This document shows, one piece after another, positions 26,709 to 35,665 of a stretch of DNA of 60,055 nt (positions within the stretch are counted from its first letter, which is position 1; every line of letters starts with the position of its first letter). A model generated the notes under the pieces. It was not told the origin of the DNA. It saw only the letters and a program-made list of their open reading frames with translations, and searched no databases. A program made the translations under genes and the position numbers. Origin of the DNA: Akkermansia sp. (GTDB lineage Bacteria; Verrucomicrobiota; Verrucomicrobiia; Verrucomicrobiales; Akkermansiaceae); the NCBI GenBank assembly GCA_030523775.1, contig JAUNHW010000015.1, positions 1 through 60,055 on the forward strand, written 5' to 3'.

Positions 26709-28478
26709 ATGCGTCCCGTCGTCTACCAGCTCTTCGTCCGTCACTTTTCAAACCATACGGTGGGCGGAGAGCCCTGGGGAAGCAGGGAAACCAACGGCTG
26801 CGGCACCTTTGCAGGCGTGAACGATGCCGCGCTGGACGCCCTCTCGCAAATGGGCGCCACCCACGTGTGGTTCACCGGCGTGCTGCGCCACGCCACGCAA
26901 ACCCCGCATCCCGGCCTGCCGGCGGACCCCGCATGCACGGTGAAGGGCATAGCCGGCAGCCCGTATGCCGTCACGGACTACTTTGACGTGGACCCCGACC
27001 TGGCGGATGAGCCCGCGCGGCGGCTGGAAGAGTTTGCGGAGCTGCTGCAGCGCTGCCGGCGGCACGGCCTGGTGCCGCTCATGGATTTCATCCCCAACCA
27101 CGTCTCCCGTTGCTACCGCTCCACCGTGAGACCGCAAAGCAGTTTCGGGGCAGGGGACGACACCGCGCACTTCTTCCGGCGGGACAACGCATTCTACTAC
27201 CTGCACCCGCAGAACAGCGACCGCGAGCTGCAGCTGCCGCAGGGTGCCTTTGCGCCGGAGCGCGGACACGGCCGCGTGACCGGCAACAACGCGGAAACCT
27301 GGACCCCCGGCGCGTGCGACTGGTACGAGACCGTGAAGCTCAACTACGGGTGCGACTACACCCTGGGCCCCGCCGGCGTGGCGCGCATGCTGCCGCCGTG
27401 CGGTGCGGAGCCGCGCGTGTGGCGTATCATGAACGAGGTGCTGGCCTACTGGCAGGAGCTGGGCGTGGGCGGTTTCCGCTGCGATATGGCGCACATGGTG
27501 CCGCCCACCTTCTGGCGCTGGGCCATTGCACGCGCGCGGTTGAGGGACGAGGACGCGTTCTTCATGGCGGAGGGGTACAACGACCACATGAAGCTCACCG
27601 GCGGAGACGTGCACGAGGCGCTGCTGGATGCGGGGTTCAACGCCGTGTACGACAGCCCCGCCTATGATGCCCTGCGCGGGCTTTGCGAGCGCGGCGGCTG
27701 GGCGAACGACCTGGATGACATCAACCGCGACCACCTGAAATCCTTCTTCCGCGGCGTGCGCTACCTGGAGAACCACGATGAGCAGCGCCTGGCCGCACCC
27801 TGCGCCTGGAACGGCCGCGGCCCCGCCGTGGCCCGCGCCCTCATGGCCGCCCAGTACGCCGCCACAGCCGGCCCCGTGCTCATCTACAACGGCCAGGAGT
27901 GCGGCGAGGACGCCTCCGGCCCCGGCGGGTTCGGCGGCGACAACGGCCGCACCAGCATCTTCGACTACACCAGCCTGCCGCATTTCCAGCATTGGACCGC
28001 CCGCGGCGCGTTCGACGGCTCCGCCATGACCCCGCGCGAACGCGCCCTGCGCGGGGCCACCGTGTCCGTGCTGAGCCTGCTGCAGCACCCCGCGCTCTCC
28101 AAGGGCGGTTTCTACGGCCTGAACTGGGCCAACAGGGAAACGCCGTGTTTCGGCAGGGCGGAGGGGGAGGAAACCTCCGGCCACTACCTGTACGCCTTCC
28201 TGCGCCACTACCGCAAGGCCAAGGCCACCGTGCTCGTGGTCTGCAATTTCCACCCGGAACAAGATTTCTCCACCCGCATCCACATCCCGCAAAACGCGCA
28301 GGACTGGTGCGCCAAGAAACCCGGCGTGCACACCTTCCGCAACCTGCTGGACCCCGCCGCGCCGCCGCTCTCCGCCACGGCGGCAGAGCTGGATGCCGGG
28401 GGGCTCCCCGTGTCCGTGCCCGCCGGGTCCGCGCTCATCCTGGAGTGGGCCGCGCAGCCCGGCGGCAAACGGGATTAG
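26709..28478 (+). CDS. GH13 alpha-amylase-family enzyme
   Basis: 589 residues; retaining hydrolysis or transfer on alpha-glucans. All four GH13 regions are seen: DFIPNH (126-131), GFRCDM with nucleophile Asp259, FFMAEGY with acid/base Glu288, and ENHDEQR with the transition-state stabiliser Asp357. A C-terminal all-beta domain follows from about 480. No signal peptide is present, so it should act in the cytoplasm, perhaps with the phosphorylase homologue at 47-49 kb on stored or imported glucan. Exact specificity (amylase, glucosidase or branching-type) cannot be read from the sequence. Its stop codon overlaps the stop of the convergent SEL1 gene by 3 bp. Confidence 0.9.
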   Translation: MRPVVYQLFVRHFSNHTVGGEPWGSRETNGCGTFAGVNDAALDALSQMGATHVWFTGVLRHATQTPHPGLPADPACTVKGIAGSPYAVTDYFDVDPDLADEPARRLEEFAELLQRCRRHGLVPLMDFIPNHVSRCYRSTVRPQSSFGAGDDTAHFFRRDNAFYYLHPQNSDRELQLPQGAFAPERGHGRVTGNNAETWTPGACDWYETVKLNYGCDYTLGPAGVARMLPPCGAEPRVWRIMNEVLAYWQELGVGGFRCDMAHMVPPTFWRWAIARARLRDEDAFFMAEGYNDHMKLTGGDVHEALLDAGFNAVYDSPAYDALRGLCERGGWANDLDDINRDHLKSFFRGVRYLENHDEQRLAAPCAWNGRGPAVARALMAAQYAATAGPVLIYNGQECGEDASGPGGFGGDNGRTSIFDYTSLPHFQHWTARGAFDGSAMTPRERALRGATVSVLSLLQHPALSKGGFYGLNWANRETPCFGRAEGEETSGHYLYAFLRHYRKAKATVLVVCNFHPEQDFSTRIHIPQNAQDWCAKKPGVHTFRNLLDPAAPPLSATAAELDAGGLPVSVPAGSALILEWAAQPGGKRD

Positions 28479-28834
28479 GGTTTCCCGCCCCCTGCGCCTT
28501 TCCCCAGCATGGCCTGCGCCATGCGGTTGCCCTGCTGCGCGGCGTGCCCCAGGGCTGTCACGGCCTTGTCCGTGTCCTTGTCGATGAGGCGGCCCTCAAT
28601 GAGGCACATGGCGAGCACGAAGAGGGCCACGTGGTCACCGCCCTGGGCCGCGGACTCCAAATCCGCCAGGTCCTCGCGGGATTTGAGCTGTGCGAAATAG
28701 ACGCGTGCGAGCTGGTCCTGCGCGGGCAGGTGGCCGTTGAAGGCGGCGTTGCGCAGATGCTGCGCACCCTGCGCGGCGTTTCCGGCCTTGAATTCGGCTG
28801 CGGCCAGTTCGTATTCCTCTTCAGGTGTGGGCAT
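28475..28834 (-). CDS. Short SEL1/TPR-like repeat protein
   Basis: 119 residues with about three SEL1-type helical repeats (LADLESAAQGGDHVALFVLA; VTALGHAAQQGNRMAQAMLG), each with the family's A-x2-G spacing. No signal peptide. These repeats usually mediate protein contacts. The ATG lies 5 bp after the GH20 stop, so it is the last gene of that operon. The gene is tail to tail with the GH13 gene. Confidence 0.8.
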   Translation of the reverse strand: MPTPEEEYELAAAEFKAGNAAQGAQHLRNAAFNGHLPAQDQLARVYFAQLKSREDLADLESAAQGGDHVALFVLAMCLIEGRLIDKDTDKAVTALGHAAQQGNRMAQAMLGKGAGGGKP

Positions 28835-28839
28835 GGCGG

Positions 28840-30672
28840 TCAGTGTTTCCGGGGTTCTGGTTTGATGGAGACGCCGTGCGGGGCGTCGCCGATGGTTTGG
28901 CGGAGTTTCTGGTGCTCCTCGAAACTGCGGGGCAGCTCCTCCGGGCCCCAGGCCTTCTGGGCGAACGCGGCGGCGGTTTCGGCAATCATGCCGCGCAGGT
29001 CCTCGCAGGTGTAGCCGTTGGAGCGGAGGTCGATCATATCGTTCCACACGGCGAAGGCGGCACCGAGCAGCTGCGGGTGCCCGGCGGGAAGCCGCTCCGC
29101 CAGCGGCCGTCCCTGCGCGCCGATTTGGTTGGGCACGAAGTTCTCGTACAGCCCCTTGAGGTTCTTGTCCATGCGGTAGTAGTTGGCGAAGGGGACGATG
29201 TAGAGTTGGCTGTCCATGGTGTTGATGATGTCGTACCCCTCGTTGATGGCGGGCCAGGGGAGGTTCCAGTCCTTGCTCCAGATGTTCATCTGCACGCCCT
29301 CCGCGGTGACGGGCGTGCCGCCCTTTTTCATGGTGAGGCTGCCCCACAGGCGCGGCGTGTAGCCGCGGGCCTTGATGTGCTTGAGCATGGCATCCGTGAA
29401 CCTGCGGTAGTCCTCGTTGTCGCCCTTGAACTCATCCGCGCCAATGTGCACGGTGCAGCCCCCGAACACCGCGCGGCCGGACTTGCCGGGCAGCAGGTAC
29501 TCGTCCCACAGGCCTTTGACGAATTCCAGCGTCTCCGGCTTGGAGGCGTCCAGCTCCTCGATGCTCTTGGGGTCGGCGGTCTTGAGCATGAGCTCCGGGC
29601 GCACGCGGGTGAGGGCCAGCGCATGCGCGGGGGCGTCGAACTCCGGCACGATGTTCACGCCGCGCGCCTTGGCGTAGTCGATGAGCCTGCGCATCTGCCT
29701 CTTGGTGTAGGAGACATCCTTGGCGGTGAGCGGCGTGCCGTCCTTGCCTTTCACGTTGGATTCCATGCGGAAGGCGGCGTAGGCCTCCTTGAAGGGATCG
29801 CGCCCGGCCTTGGTGTACTCGTCCAGGAAGATGAAGTTGTCGTTGAGGTGGAGCTGGAGGTCGTTGAGCTTGTACCAGGCCATGGTGTCCACCACCTGCT
29901 TGAGGAATTCGTACGGCACGGGCAGGCGGCCCACGTCGAACACGAACCCGCGCACGGGATAGCGGGGGATGTCCGTTATGTATCCGGCGGTGAGCTTGTG
30001 CCCCTGGCGCAGCATCTGCAGCAGCGTGCGCGTGCCCCAGTACAGCCCGGCGGGGGAATTGGCGGTGATGGTGACGCTGCCGGGGTTCAACTCCTCTTCA
30101 TGAATGGTCAAATTGTACCCCTCGCTTCCCAGCCCGGGGTCCGGCGTCGTGTTGAGCTCCAGCCTGACCGCGGCGTTCTTGGCATCCGCAGCGGGCATTT
30201 TGAACTCCTTGAGCAGGTCTTCCTGCACGTCCTTCATGCACGGCGGTATGGAGATGCCGCGCTTTGCCACCTTGGCCAGGTCCAGCGTTTTGGGGCGCTC
30301 GTGGAAGCATCCCCAGCCCAGCACCTGGGGGATGGTTTGCGGCGCGTTGGCCCTGCCGCCCTTGGGCTGTACGGAGTCCACCTGCACCACGTACTCGCGG
30401 CTCACGGCCTTCTCATTGCCGCGCGTGAGCTCGAAATTGAGGCGCACCTTGGCGTTCGGGCCGTGCACCTTGCCGTCCAGGCCGATGATTTCCTCGTAGT
30501 CGGAGTGGATGATGCGCACGTCTGTGCTGTCGATTTTGGGAATCTCCAGCTGCTTGGCGAGCATGTCCAGCTTGGCGGGAATGTTCAGGTTGTCGGCCTC
30601 CTCCTGCAGGGTGGCGTGGAGGGGGCATGCCGCCAGCGCGGCGGCCAGCATGATGATGCGGTGCGTTTTCAT
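28840..30672 (-). CDS. GH20 beta-N-acetylhexosaminidase
   Basis: 610 residues; removes terminal beta-linked GlcNAc or GalNAc from glycans, a reaction useful on mucin or host N-glycans. A signal peptide (about 1-20) predicts export. Residues 30-235 hold the N-terminal and GH20b-like domains; the TIM barrel follows. The catalytic pair is Asp413-Glu414 in HIGADEFKG, with the preceding VPEFDAPAHAL motif. The ATG overlaps the upstream helicase gene's TGA (ATGA), implying coupled translation, and the longer frame starting at 30906 is rejected for that reason. Substrate-assisted catalysis is known for the family. Linkage preference is not predictable here. Confidence 0.92.
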   Translation of the reverse strand: MKTHRIIMLAAALAACPLHATLQEEADNLNIPAKLDMLAKQLEIPKIDSTDVRIIHSDYEEIIGLDGKVHGPNAKVRLNFELTRGNEKAVSREYVVQVDSVQPKGGRANAPQTIPQVLGWGCFHERPKTLDLAKVAKRGISIPPCMKDVQEDLLKEFKMPAADAKNAAVRLELNTTPDPGLGSEGYNLTIHEEELNPGSVTITANSPAGLYWGTRTLLQMLRQGHKLTAGYITDIPRYPVRGFVFDVGRLPVPYEFLKQVVDTMAWYKLNDLQLHLNDNFIFLDEYTKAGRDPFKEAYAAFRMESNVKGKDGTPLTAKDVSYTKRQMRRLIDYAKARGVNIVPEFDAPAHALALTRVRPELMLKTADPKSIEELDASKPETLEFVKGLWDEYLLPGKSGRAVFGGCTVHIGADEFKGDNEDYRRFTDAMLKHIKARGYTPRLWGSLTMKKGGTPVTAEGVQMNIWSKDWNLPWPAINEGYDIINTMDSQLYIVPFANYYRMDKNLKGLYENFVPNQIGAQGRPLAERLPAGHPQLLGAAFAVWNDMIDLRSNGYTCEDLRGMIAETAAAFAQKAWGPEELPRSFEEHQKLRQTIGDAPHGVSIKPEPRKH

Positions 30673-32450
30673 TGCAGGAATTGTCTGGCAAGGGATTCCC
30701 CGCTCACCGTGGGCACGATGAACAGGCCGAACTTGGCGCGCGTGGCGCCCACGTACAGGTCGTCCATGTCGAACCCGCGGCTTTCCTGCAGCCCCGGGAT
30801 GTCCGCCAGGATGACGAAGGGAGCCTCCAGCCCCTTGAATCGCTTGATGGTGTCGCCGTAGATGCGTGTGGAGCCGGGCGCGGTGCAGCGTGCCAGGCGC
30901 GCCCACATCTCATCGTTGGTCTCGCCCTCGTCCGGGCTGGTGTCCAGCATGTCCGCGAGGAAGCCCAGGCAGCGGCGCTTGTTGCCCACGCGCCACGGGG
31001 TGAGCACCGCAATGTCGCTCGGCGCGGCGTGGATATCGTCCCGCGCCAAAATGGCCTGGATGATGGAGCGCACGGCATCCGCGCGCGCGGCGGGGTCATC
31101 GTTCCCCGGGGCAATCTGCACCTGCGCGCCGCCGAGCTTCAGGGACTCCATGGTCTCGCCCGCAGGCAGCATGGCGGCGCTGAACGCGGCAATCTCCTGG
31201 GCGTTTCTCAGGTTGCGGCGCAGGCGCACGCGCGTGGGCATCTCCGGCAGCGGGCTGCGGTGGTCGTAGATGCACTGGTTGGCGTCCGCAAAGATGTAGA
31301 GCTTACCCTGTGGCGCAAGGCAGGCGCGCACGATGTCCCACCACTCCTCCTTGAAGTCCTGCGCCTCGTCCACGAAGATGTAGTCGTACGGCGGCTGTGC
31401 GGAAAGGTGCTCTTTAATGGCGGGGTAGGCGTCCTCGCCGAAGAAGCGCGCCTTGTCGGCGGTGGAGATGAGGTCCAGCCGCCCTGCGGGGATGAGGGCG
31501 TGCTCGATGCAGTACTCGTGGAAGTTGGAGATGGTGAGGTTGCGGCCCTCGAACTCGTGCAGGGCGGGGTCGCGCCGCAGCGTGTCGCACAGGTTCAGGT
31601 TGTAGCAGAGCATCAGGAAGCGCTTGCCCTCCCCGTGCAGCGCGGCCAGGCGCGCCAGCTCGCGGCACGCCATCACGGTTTTGCCGGACCCCGCGCAGCC
31701 CTCCACGCGCACGCCGCCCGTGCTCTCCTCCAGCAGCGGCAGCAGGTTCGCTATGTCCGCCCCGGCATCCTCCATGATTTGCAGGTAGCTCTCGAAATCG
31801 CGCCGGAACATGATGGACGGCGCCAGGTAGTTTTTCAATGCCTGCATCAGCTCCGGCGTCATATTCTTGCCGTGCTTCCCCTTGTGCACGAACAGGGAGT
31901 CGATGCGCGCCTCCAGGTTGTCGCGCAGCGCCGAGGTGCCGCACACGTAGAGGGTGTCCAGCGGCACGTTGCTCTTGCTGCTGATGGCCTGGTCCTGCGC
32001 AATGGCATCCTCCGCGAAGTTGGCGGGCACACAGTTGGTGAGCACGGCCATGCAGCGGAACTCCGGCTGGTACTTGGAATCCGCGGACACCACCTTGGCA
32101 TCCACCAGACCCTTCATCAGGCGGCGGCTGCACAGGAACGCCTGGTTGAGCGGGCTCTGCTTCTTGCCCAGCGTCACCCACGCGCCGTTCCCGCCGGGCT
32201 GGTGCTCCCAGATGCCGTTGCGGATGCGCGCGTTGCGCCAGTCCTTCACCTCCACCGTTACAATGCCCCGCTCCGGCACCAGAATGATAAAGTCCGCCTC
32301 GAAATTCACATAGTCCTCCTTCGCCTGGTACAGTGCCCAGTAGTCGTAGAAAACCATCCAGTCACTCGGCAGCTTCTGCAGGATGTCGAAGACGATTTTC
32401 TCCCCCTGCTGGTCATGCAGGGATTTGAATGGAGGAAACATCTGGGCCAT
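30669..32450 (-). CDS. NERD-domain superfamily 1 helicase
   Basis: 593 residues, cytoplasmic. The N-terminal 200 residues hold a NERD nuclease-related domain (EADFIILVPERG, then VEVKDW with the D/E-x-K core of PD-(D/E)xK nucleases). The C-terminal part is a UvrD/Rep-like SF1 helicase with Walker A GCAGSGKT (251-258), Walker B YIFVDEAQDF and a late motif resembling VGATRAKFGLFI. Such fusions are assumed to act in DNA processing; the precise role is unknown. It is the first gene of an operon with GH20 and SEL1 genes, an odd functional mix. The promoter's -10 box ends 6 bp before the ATG. Confidence 0.85.
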   Translation of the reverse strand: MAQMFPPFKSLHDQQGEKIVFDILQKLPSDWMVFYDYWALYQAKEDYVNFEADFIILVPERGIVTVEVKDWRNARIRNGIWEHQPGGNGAWVTLGKKQSPLNQAFLCSRRLMKGLVDAKVVSADSKYQPEFRCMAVLTNCVPANFAEDAIAQDQAISSKSNVPLDTLYVCGTSALRDNLEARIDSLFVHKGKHGKNMTPELMQALKNYLAPSIMFRRDFESYLQIMEDAGADIANLLPLLEESTGGVRVEGCAGSGKTVMACRELARLAALHGEGKRFLMLCYNLNLCDTLRRDPALHEFEGRNLTISNFHEYCIEHALIPAGRLDLISTADKARFFGEDAYPAIKEHLSAQPPYDYIFVDEAQDFKEEWWDIVRACLAPQGKLYIFADANQCIYDHRSPLPEMPTRVRLRRNLRNAQEIAAFSAAMLPAGETMESLKLGGAQVQIAPGNDDPAARADAVRSIIQAILARDDIHAAPSDIAVLTPWRVGNKRRCLGFLADMLDTSPDEGETNDEMWARLARCTAPGSTRIYGDTIKRFKGLEAPFVILADIPGLQESRGFDMDDLYVGATRAKFGLFIVPTVSGESLARQFLQ

Positions 32451-32456
32451 GCGGAA

Positions 32457-32485
32457 ACTCTAGCAAAAACACGCGGCCTTGTCCA
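32457..32485 (-). promoter_or_regulatory. Promoter of the helicase-GH20-SEL1 operon, predicted leaderless
   Basis: On the minus strand TGGACA (32480-32485), 17 bp, TAGAGT (32457-32462), ending 6 bp before the ATG. Confidence 0.6.
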
Positions 32486-32489
32486 GTCA

Positions 32490-32798
32490 TCAACTCTTTG
32501 CCGTTTTCGGCGCCTGCGGTTTTGTGCCGGATGCGGCCTTGGCGCGGCCCGCGGCGTTCCGCGCGGGGGCGGGCATGGCCACGCCGGGGCGCGGCGCGTT
32601 CAGCTGGCGGCGCACCAGTTTGGTGGAATCTGGCTGGGGACGGTAGACGGGCACGTTCTGGGGCAGGGGCTTCCCCGCGGGTTTCTCCCCGTTGTAGGTG
32701 GGCACGTTTTCCGGCTGCTCCGCTGCCTGCAGCGAAAGGGCTGCAAGCATGGCCGGCACGGCAGCCGCGGCTGCCCATCTGGAAACGTTGTGTGTCAT
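32490..32798 (-). CDS. Small exported Pro/Ala-rich protein
   Basis: 102 residues counted from MTHNVSRW. It has a signal peptide (about 1-26, ending LQAAEQ) and a mature part of low complexity rich in Pro, Ala, Lys and Arg, with two related segments (ENVPTYNGEKPAGKP and QNVPVYRPQ). No family is recognised. An in-frame ATG 42 bp further upstream is possible but would put charged residues before the signal. It is followed by the helicase operon promoter. Confidence 0.6.
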   Translation of the reverse strand: MTHNVSRWAAAAAVPAMLAALSLQAAEQPENVPTYNGEKPAGKPLPQNVPVYRPQPDSTKLVRRQLNAPRPGVAMPAPARNAAGRAKAASGTKPQAPKTAKS

Positions 32799-32852
32799 CC
32801 CCAATATATGGGGCGCGCCGCACGGCGCATTTTGTTTCAATCGTTACAAGAA

Positions 32853-32885
32853 AAGCGGGGCGCGCCGTGGGGGCGCGTCCCGCTT
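32853..32885 (-). terminator. Terminator of the 620-residue lipoprotein gene
   Basis: AAGCGGG-CGCGC type arms (32853-32865 and 32873-32885) form a stem followed on the minus strand by TTCTTG after a T-rich foot. It lies just past the stop at 32911. Confidence 0.75.
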
Positions 32886-32910
32886 GTGATGGTTTTTAGG
32901 GCTCTGCCCT

Positions 32911-34773
32911 TTACTTGAACTGGGTGTCGATGCGCAGGATGCACTCGCCTTCCTCCACGGTGACGGTGCCGCTGACGCTCTGGACGTACTTGGCAGCCTG
33001 CTCCGCGTACTGCTTGGCATCCGGCTCCTCCGCCAGGTCCGCAATCACGGAAGTGAGCTTGGAGAGGGCGTCCATGTTCACGCTGAACTTGATGCCGGAG
33101 AAGGATTCCGCGGCGGCGGTGTCCGTGTTGGCCACGGTGGCGGTCTGCTTGGGCGAGGTGCCGAAGGCAATCACCTGGTCGCTGATGGCCACGTTGGCGG
33201 CGAACTCAGGCCCGTTCATCGGGGTGAACAGGCTGGTGACGGTGGCATTGCCCTCCTGCACCTCCTGCGCGGGCAGCATGTTCACCAGGGCGGGGTCCTG
33301 GCCGTAGGCGGTCAGACCCTGGGCCACGGCCTCCTTGAGCTCTGCCCAGCCCTGGGCGAAAGCGGGGCGGTTGGTGACGCCGGAAGCGTACACGATGCGC
33401 GGAACGGCGGTGCCCTCCGGCTTCTCGGAGGGCATGCTGCCGTTGCCGTCCACCAGCACCAGGCCGGAGCCGCCCATGCCGCTGCCCACGGTGCCCAGCG
33501 CCTTGCCCATGCTCTCAATCACGGGCTTGGCCTTCTGGTATTCCGCGTACATCTCCTGGCCCTCTTCACCGTTCATCTTGGAGAGGGCGGGCAGGGTCTG
33601 CTCCACACCGGCCCACACGTTGGACCAGCTGATGTCCGAGCCGCAGCTGCCGGGGGTCCACTCCACATACACGGCGGCATTGGCCGCATGCGGGGCGCCG
33701 ATGAGCTTGGCAGGCTGGAAGGTGGCGCCCTGGGCATCGCCACGGGCTTCCAGGTGAATGACCCCATCACTCCAAATCTGCATGAAGTCCGCAAATTTCA
33801 CGGGGGCGGTCTTGTCCAGCTTCTTGAGCTCGGCAATCACCTTGGCGGCACCCTCCTTCACCTGCGCGGCCTCCGGGGAGTCGCCCAGGGCGTCCAGCAT
33901 GGGGGTGAGGGAATCCAGCTGCTCGCCGATGGCGTTCATCTGGTTGGAAAGGTCTGCCAGCTTCTGGCTGCCGTAGCAGATGACATAGCTGCTGCTGCCC
34001 AGGCGGGCATCGCCGGCCTTGAGCTTGTCCGTTGCCAGCACGGATTCCTCCGGGGTGGCGGCGTGGCGAATGTCTGCCACGTCCTCGCACACCACAATCT
34101 GCACGGTGTTGCCCACCAGCTTGGAAACGGCATAGAAGCTGTGCTTCTTGAGCGCCTCCGCCAGCGGGGCGGGAAGTTTCTCCAGGTGCTTCTCATCCAC
34201 CAGGTTCTTGTGGATGCCCTTGTAGCCGTTGTATTCGGCATACACGTCCTTCTGCCGCACCAGATCCTCCATGCACTTGTTGTACATTTCCGCGAGCTTG
34301 GCCTCTGCGCCGGGATTCACGGCGATGGTGGCGTAGATGGGGCCGATGGGACCGCAGTTGTCAATGGCGGCGGCCAGGGCCTTCACCTGCTCCTCGCTCA
34401 GCTGGGGCTGTGCGCTGAACTGTGTTGCCGTCTGGATTTCCTTGAGCGCGGGCAGCAGTTTCTCCAGTGTGCCCATGGCCTTGGTGCTCACGGCAACGGC
34501 TCCGCCGTCCCACATGGTCATGTCCTCCGTTACCTGTTCGGCCGGGATGATGCCGTTGGCGGCAAGCCCCTGGATGATCTGACCGGCGTGGTTGAGGGAG
34601 AAGACGGCCTCCACATCCGCAGGGATGGCGGCCAGCGTGGAGTACGCGGCGGCGCGCTGCTGCACCACGGCTGCCGTGGTGTCGTTGTTGGTGGCGGTTG
34701 CGGTCTTGTCCGTGCACTGCGTGAGCGGCAGCATCAGGGATGCGGCGACGATGAGAAGTGTTTGTTTCTTCAT
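32911..34773 (-). CDS. Large secreted protein, possible lipoprotein
   Basis: 620 residues, no family I recognise. The N terminus MKKQTLLIVAASLMLPLTQC looks like a lipoprotein signal, with Gln rather than the usual small residue before Cys20, so lipidation is likely but not certain. The mature protein is alternating helix and strand with segments DVEAVFSLNHAG near the start and AVSGT-like strands near the end, resembling the general build of DUF-type exported proteins that are internally duplicated. No catalytic motif is seen. It has its own promoter and terminator and is probably monocistronic. Confidence 0.8.
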   Translation of the reverse strand: MKKQTLLIVAASLMLPLTQCTDKTATATNNDTTAAVVQQRAAAYSTLAAIPADVEAVFSLNHAGQIIQGLAANGIIPAEQVTEDMTMWDGGAVAVSTKAMGTLEKLLPALKEIQTATQFSAQPQLSEEQVKALAAAIDNCGPIGPIYATIAVNPGAEAKLAEMYNKCMEDLVRQKDVYAEYNGYKGIHKNLVDEKHLEKLPAPLAEALKKHSFYAVSKLVGNTVQIVVCEDVADIRHAATPEESVLATDKLKAGDARLGSSSYVICYGSQKLADLSNQMNAIGEQLDSLTPMLDALGDSPEAAQVKEGAAKVIAELKKLDKTAPVKFADFMQIWSDGVIHLEARGDAQGATFQPAKLIGAPHAANAAVYVEWTPGSCGSDISWSNVWAGVEQTLPALSKMNGEEGQEMYAEYQKAKPVIESMGKALGTVGSGMGGSGLVLVDGNGSMPSEKPEGTAVPRIVYASGVTNRPAFAQGWAELKEAVAQGLTAYGQDPALVNMLPAQEVQEGNATVTSLFTPMNGPEFAANVAISDQVIAFGTSPKQTATVANTDTAAAESFSGIKFSVNMDALSKLTSVIADLAEEPDAKQYAEQAAKYVQSVSGTVTVEEGECILRIDTQFK

Positions 34774-34783
34774 AACGCTGGCA

Positions 34784-34811
34784 ATTCTATAGAACGGGGA
34801 CGGCGAGTCAA
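34784..34811 (-). promoter_or_regulatory. Sigma70-like promoter of the 620-residue protein gene
   Basis: On the minus strand TTGACT (34806-34811), 16 bp, TAGAAT (34784-34789), ending 10 bp before the ATG. Confidence 0.7.
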
Positions 34812-34848
34812 GCTATTTTTTCGCGCGTGCGCGCGTGCATGACAAAGA

Positions 34849-34878
34849 AACGGGGCGCCCGATGGCGGGCGCCCCGTT
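34849..34878 (-). terminator. Terminator of adk
   Basis: A 13-bp perfect stem (AACGGGGCGCCCG with CGGGCGCCCCGTT) and 4-base loop is followed on the minus strand by TCTTTGTC after a T-rich foot. It lies 25 bp past the adk stop. Confidence 0.85.
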
Positions 34879-34902
34879 GGAAAATTTGGGCCGGGGAAGG
34901 GG

Positions 34903-35556
34903 TTACTTCTCGCAATAGGCGCGCACGGCGGCGGCAATGCGGGCGGATACCGCCTCTGGCTCGCCCTCCTCCGTCACGTCAATCTGCACCACCTTGCCCT
35001 GCGCGCGGTAGTGCTCGATGACCGGCACCGTCAGGCTCTCGTAGTCCTTCCAGCGCTTGGCGAACGCCTCCGGATTGTCGTCCGTGCGCACAATCATGGT
35101 GGCGCCGCACTTGGGGCACTTCTCCTCGCCGTTGCGCGTGGTTTCCCCGCACTTGGGGCAGGCCTTGCGCTTGAGCATGCGCGCCTGGATGAGCTCCAGC
35201 GCCACGTTCAGGTAGATGACGATATCCACCTCCATGCCCATCTGGGTGAGGTTGGCATCCAGCGTCTCCGCCTGGGAGACCGTGCGGGGGTAGCCGTCCA
35301 GCAGGCAGCCGCAGTCCTTGTTCTCGCCCAGCCACTTGGCCACAATGCCGTTCACCACCTCGTCCGGCACAAACATGGCGGCGTCCATGTATTTCTTGGC
35401 CTCCAGGCCCAGCTGGGAGCCTGCGGCAATCTCCGCGCGCAGCAGCGCGCCCGTGCTCAGCGGCTTCAGCCCGTAGGTGTCGGAAAGGAAGGAGGACTGG
35501 GTACCCTTGCCGGAGGCGGGAGCCCCCACCAGTACAAATCTCTTGAGTGTTTTCAT
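34903..35556 (-). CDS. adk: Adenylate kinase with zinc-binding lid
   Basis: Interconverts ATP plus AMP and two ADP. 217 residues, normal for the long-lid bacterial form. The P-loop is GAPASGKGT (11-19), the AMP site includes STGALLR and DGYPRTVSQ. The lid has four Cys in two CPKC pairs 17 residues apart, the zinc-binding arrangement found in many Gram-positive and other bacteria. A Lys-rich region is absent. The gene is monocistronic, with a promoter about 50 bp upstream and a strong terminator. Confidence 0.95.
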   Translation of the reverse strand: MKTLKRFVLVGAPASGKGTQSSFLSDTYGLKPLSTGALLRAEIAAGSQLGLEAKKYMDAAMFVPDEVVNGIVAKWLGENKDCGCLLDGYPRTVSQAETLDANLTQMGMEVDIVIYLNVALELIQARMLKRKACPKCGETTRNGEEKCPKCGATMIVRTDDNPEAFAKRWKDYESLTVPVIEHYRAQGKVVQIDVTEEGEPEAVSARIAAAVRAYCEK

Positions 35557-35607
35557 GATGTTCGTTCAGTTGCGGAACACGGCGCGGCGGCGCGGGGCTC
35601 CACCCGC

Positions 35608-35636
35608 ATTGTGCGCCAATCCCGCTCCAAATGCAA
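35608..35636 (-). promoter_or_regulatory. Candidate promoter of adk
   Basis: On the minus strand TTGCAT (35631-35636), 17 bp, CACAAT (35608-35613). The predicted leader is about 45 nt. Confidence 0.55.
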
Positions 35637-35665
35637 CCAAAATTTCAATGGCGCCCGCGCGCCCG

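Noticed and set aside
30673..30906. Longer N terminus for the GH20 protein
   Set aside because: It overlaps the helicase gene; MKTHRI gives a signal peptide and an ATGA junction.
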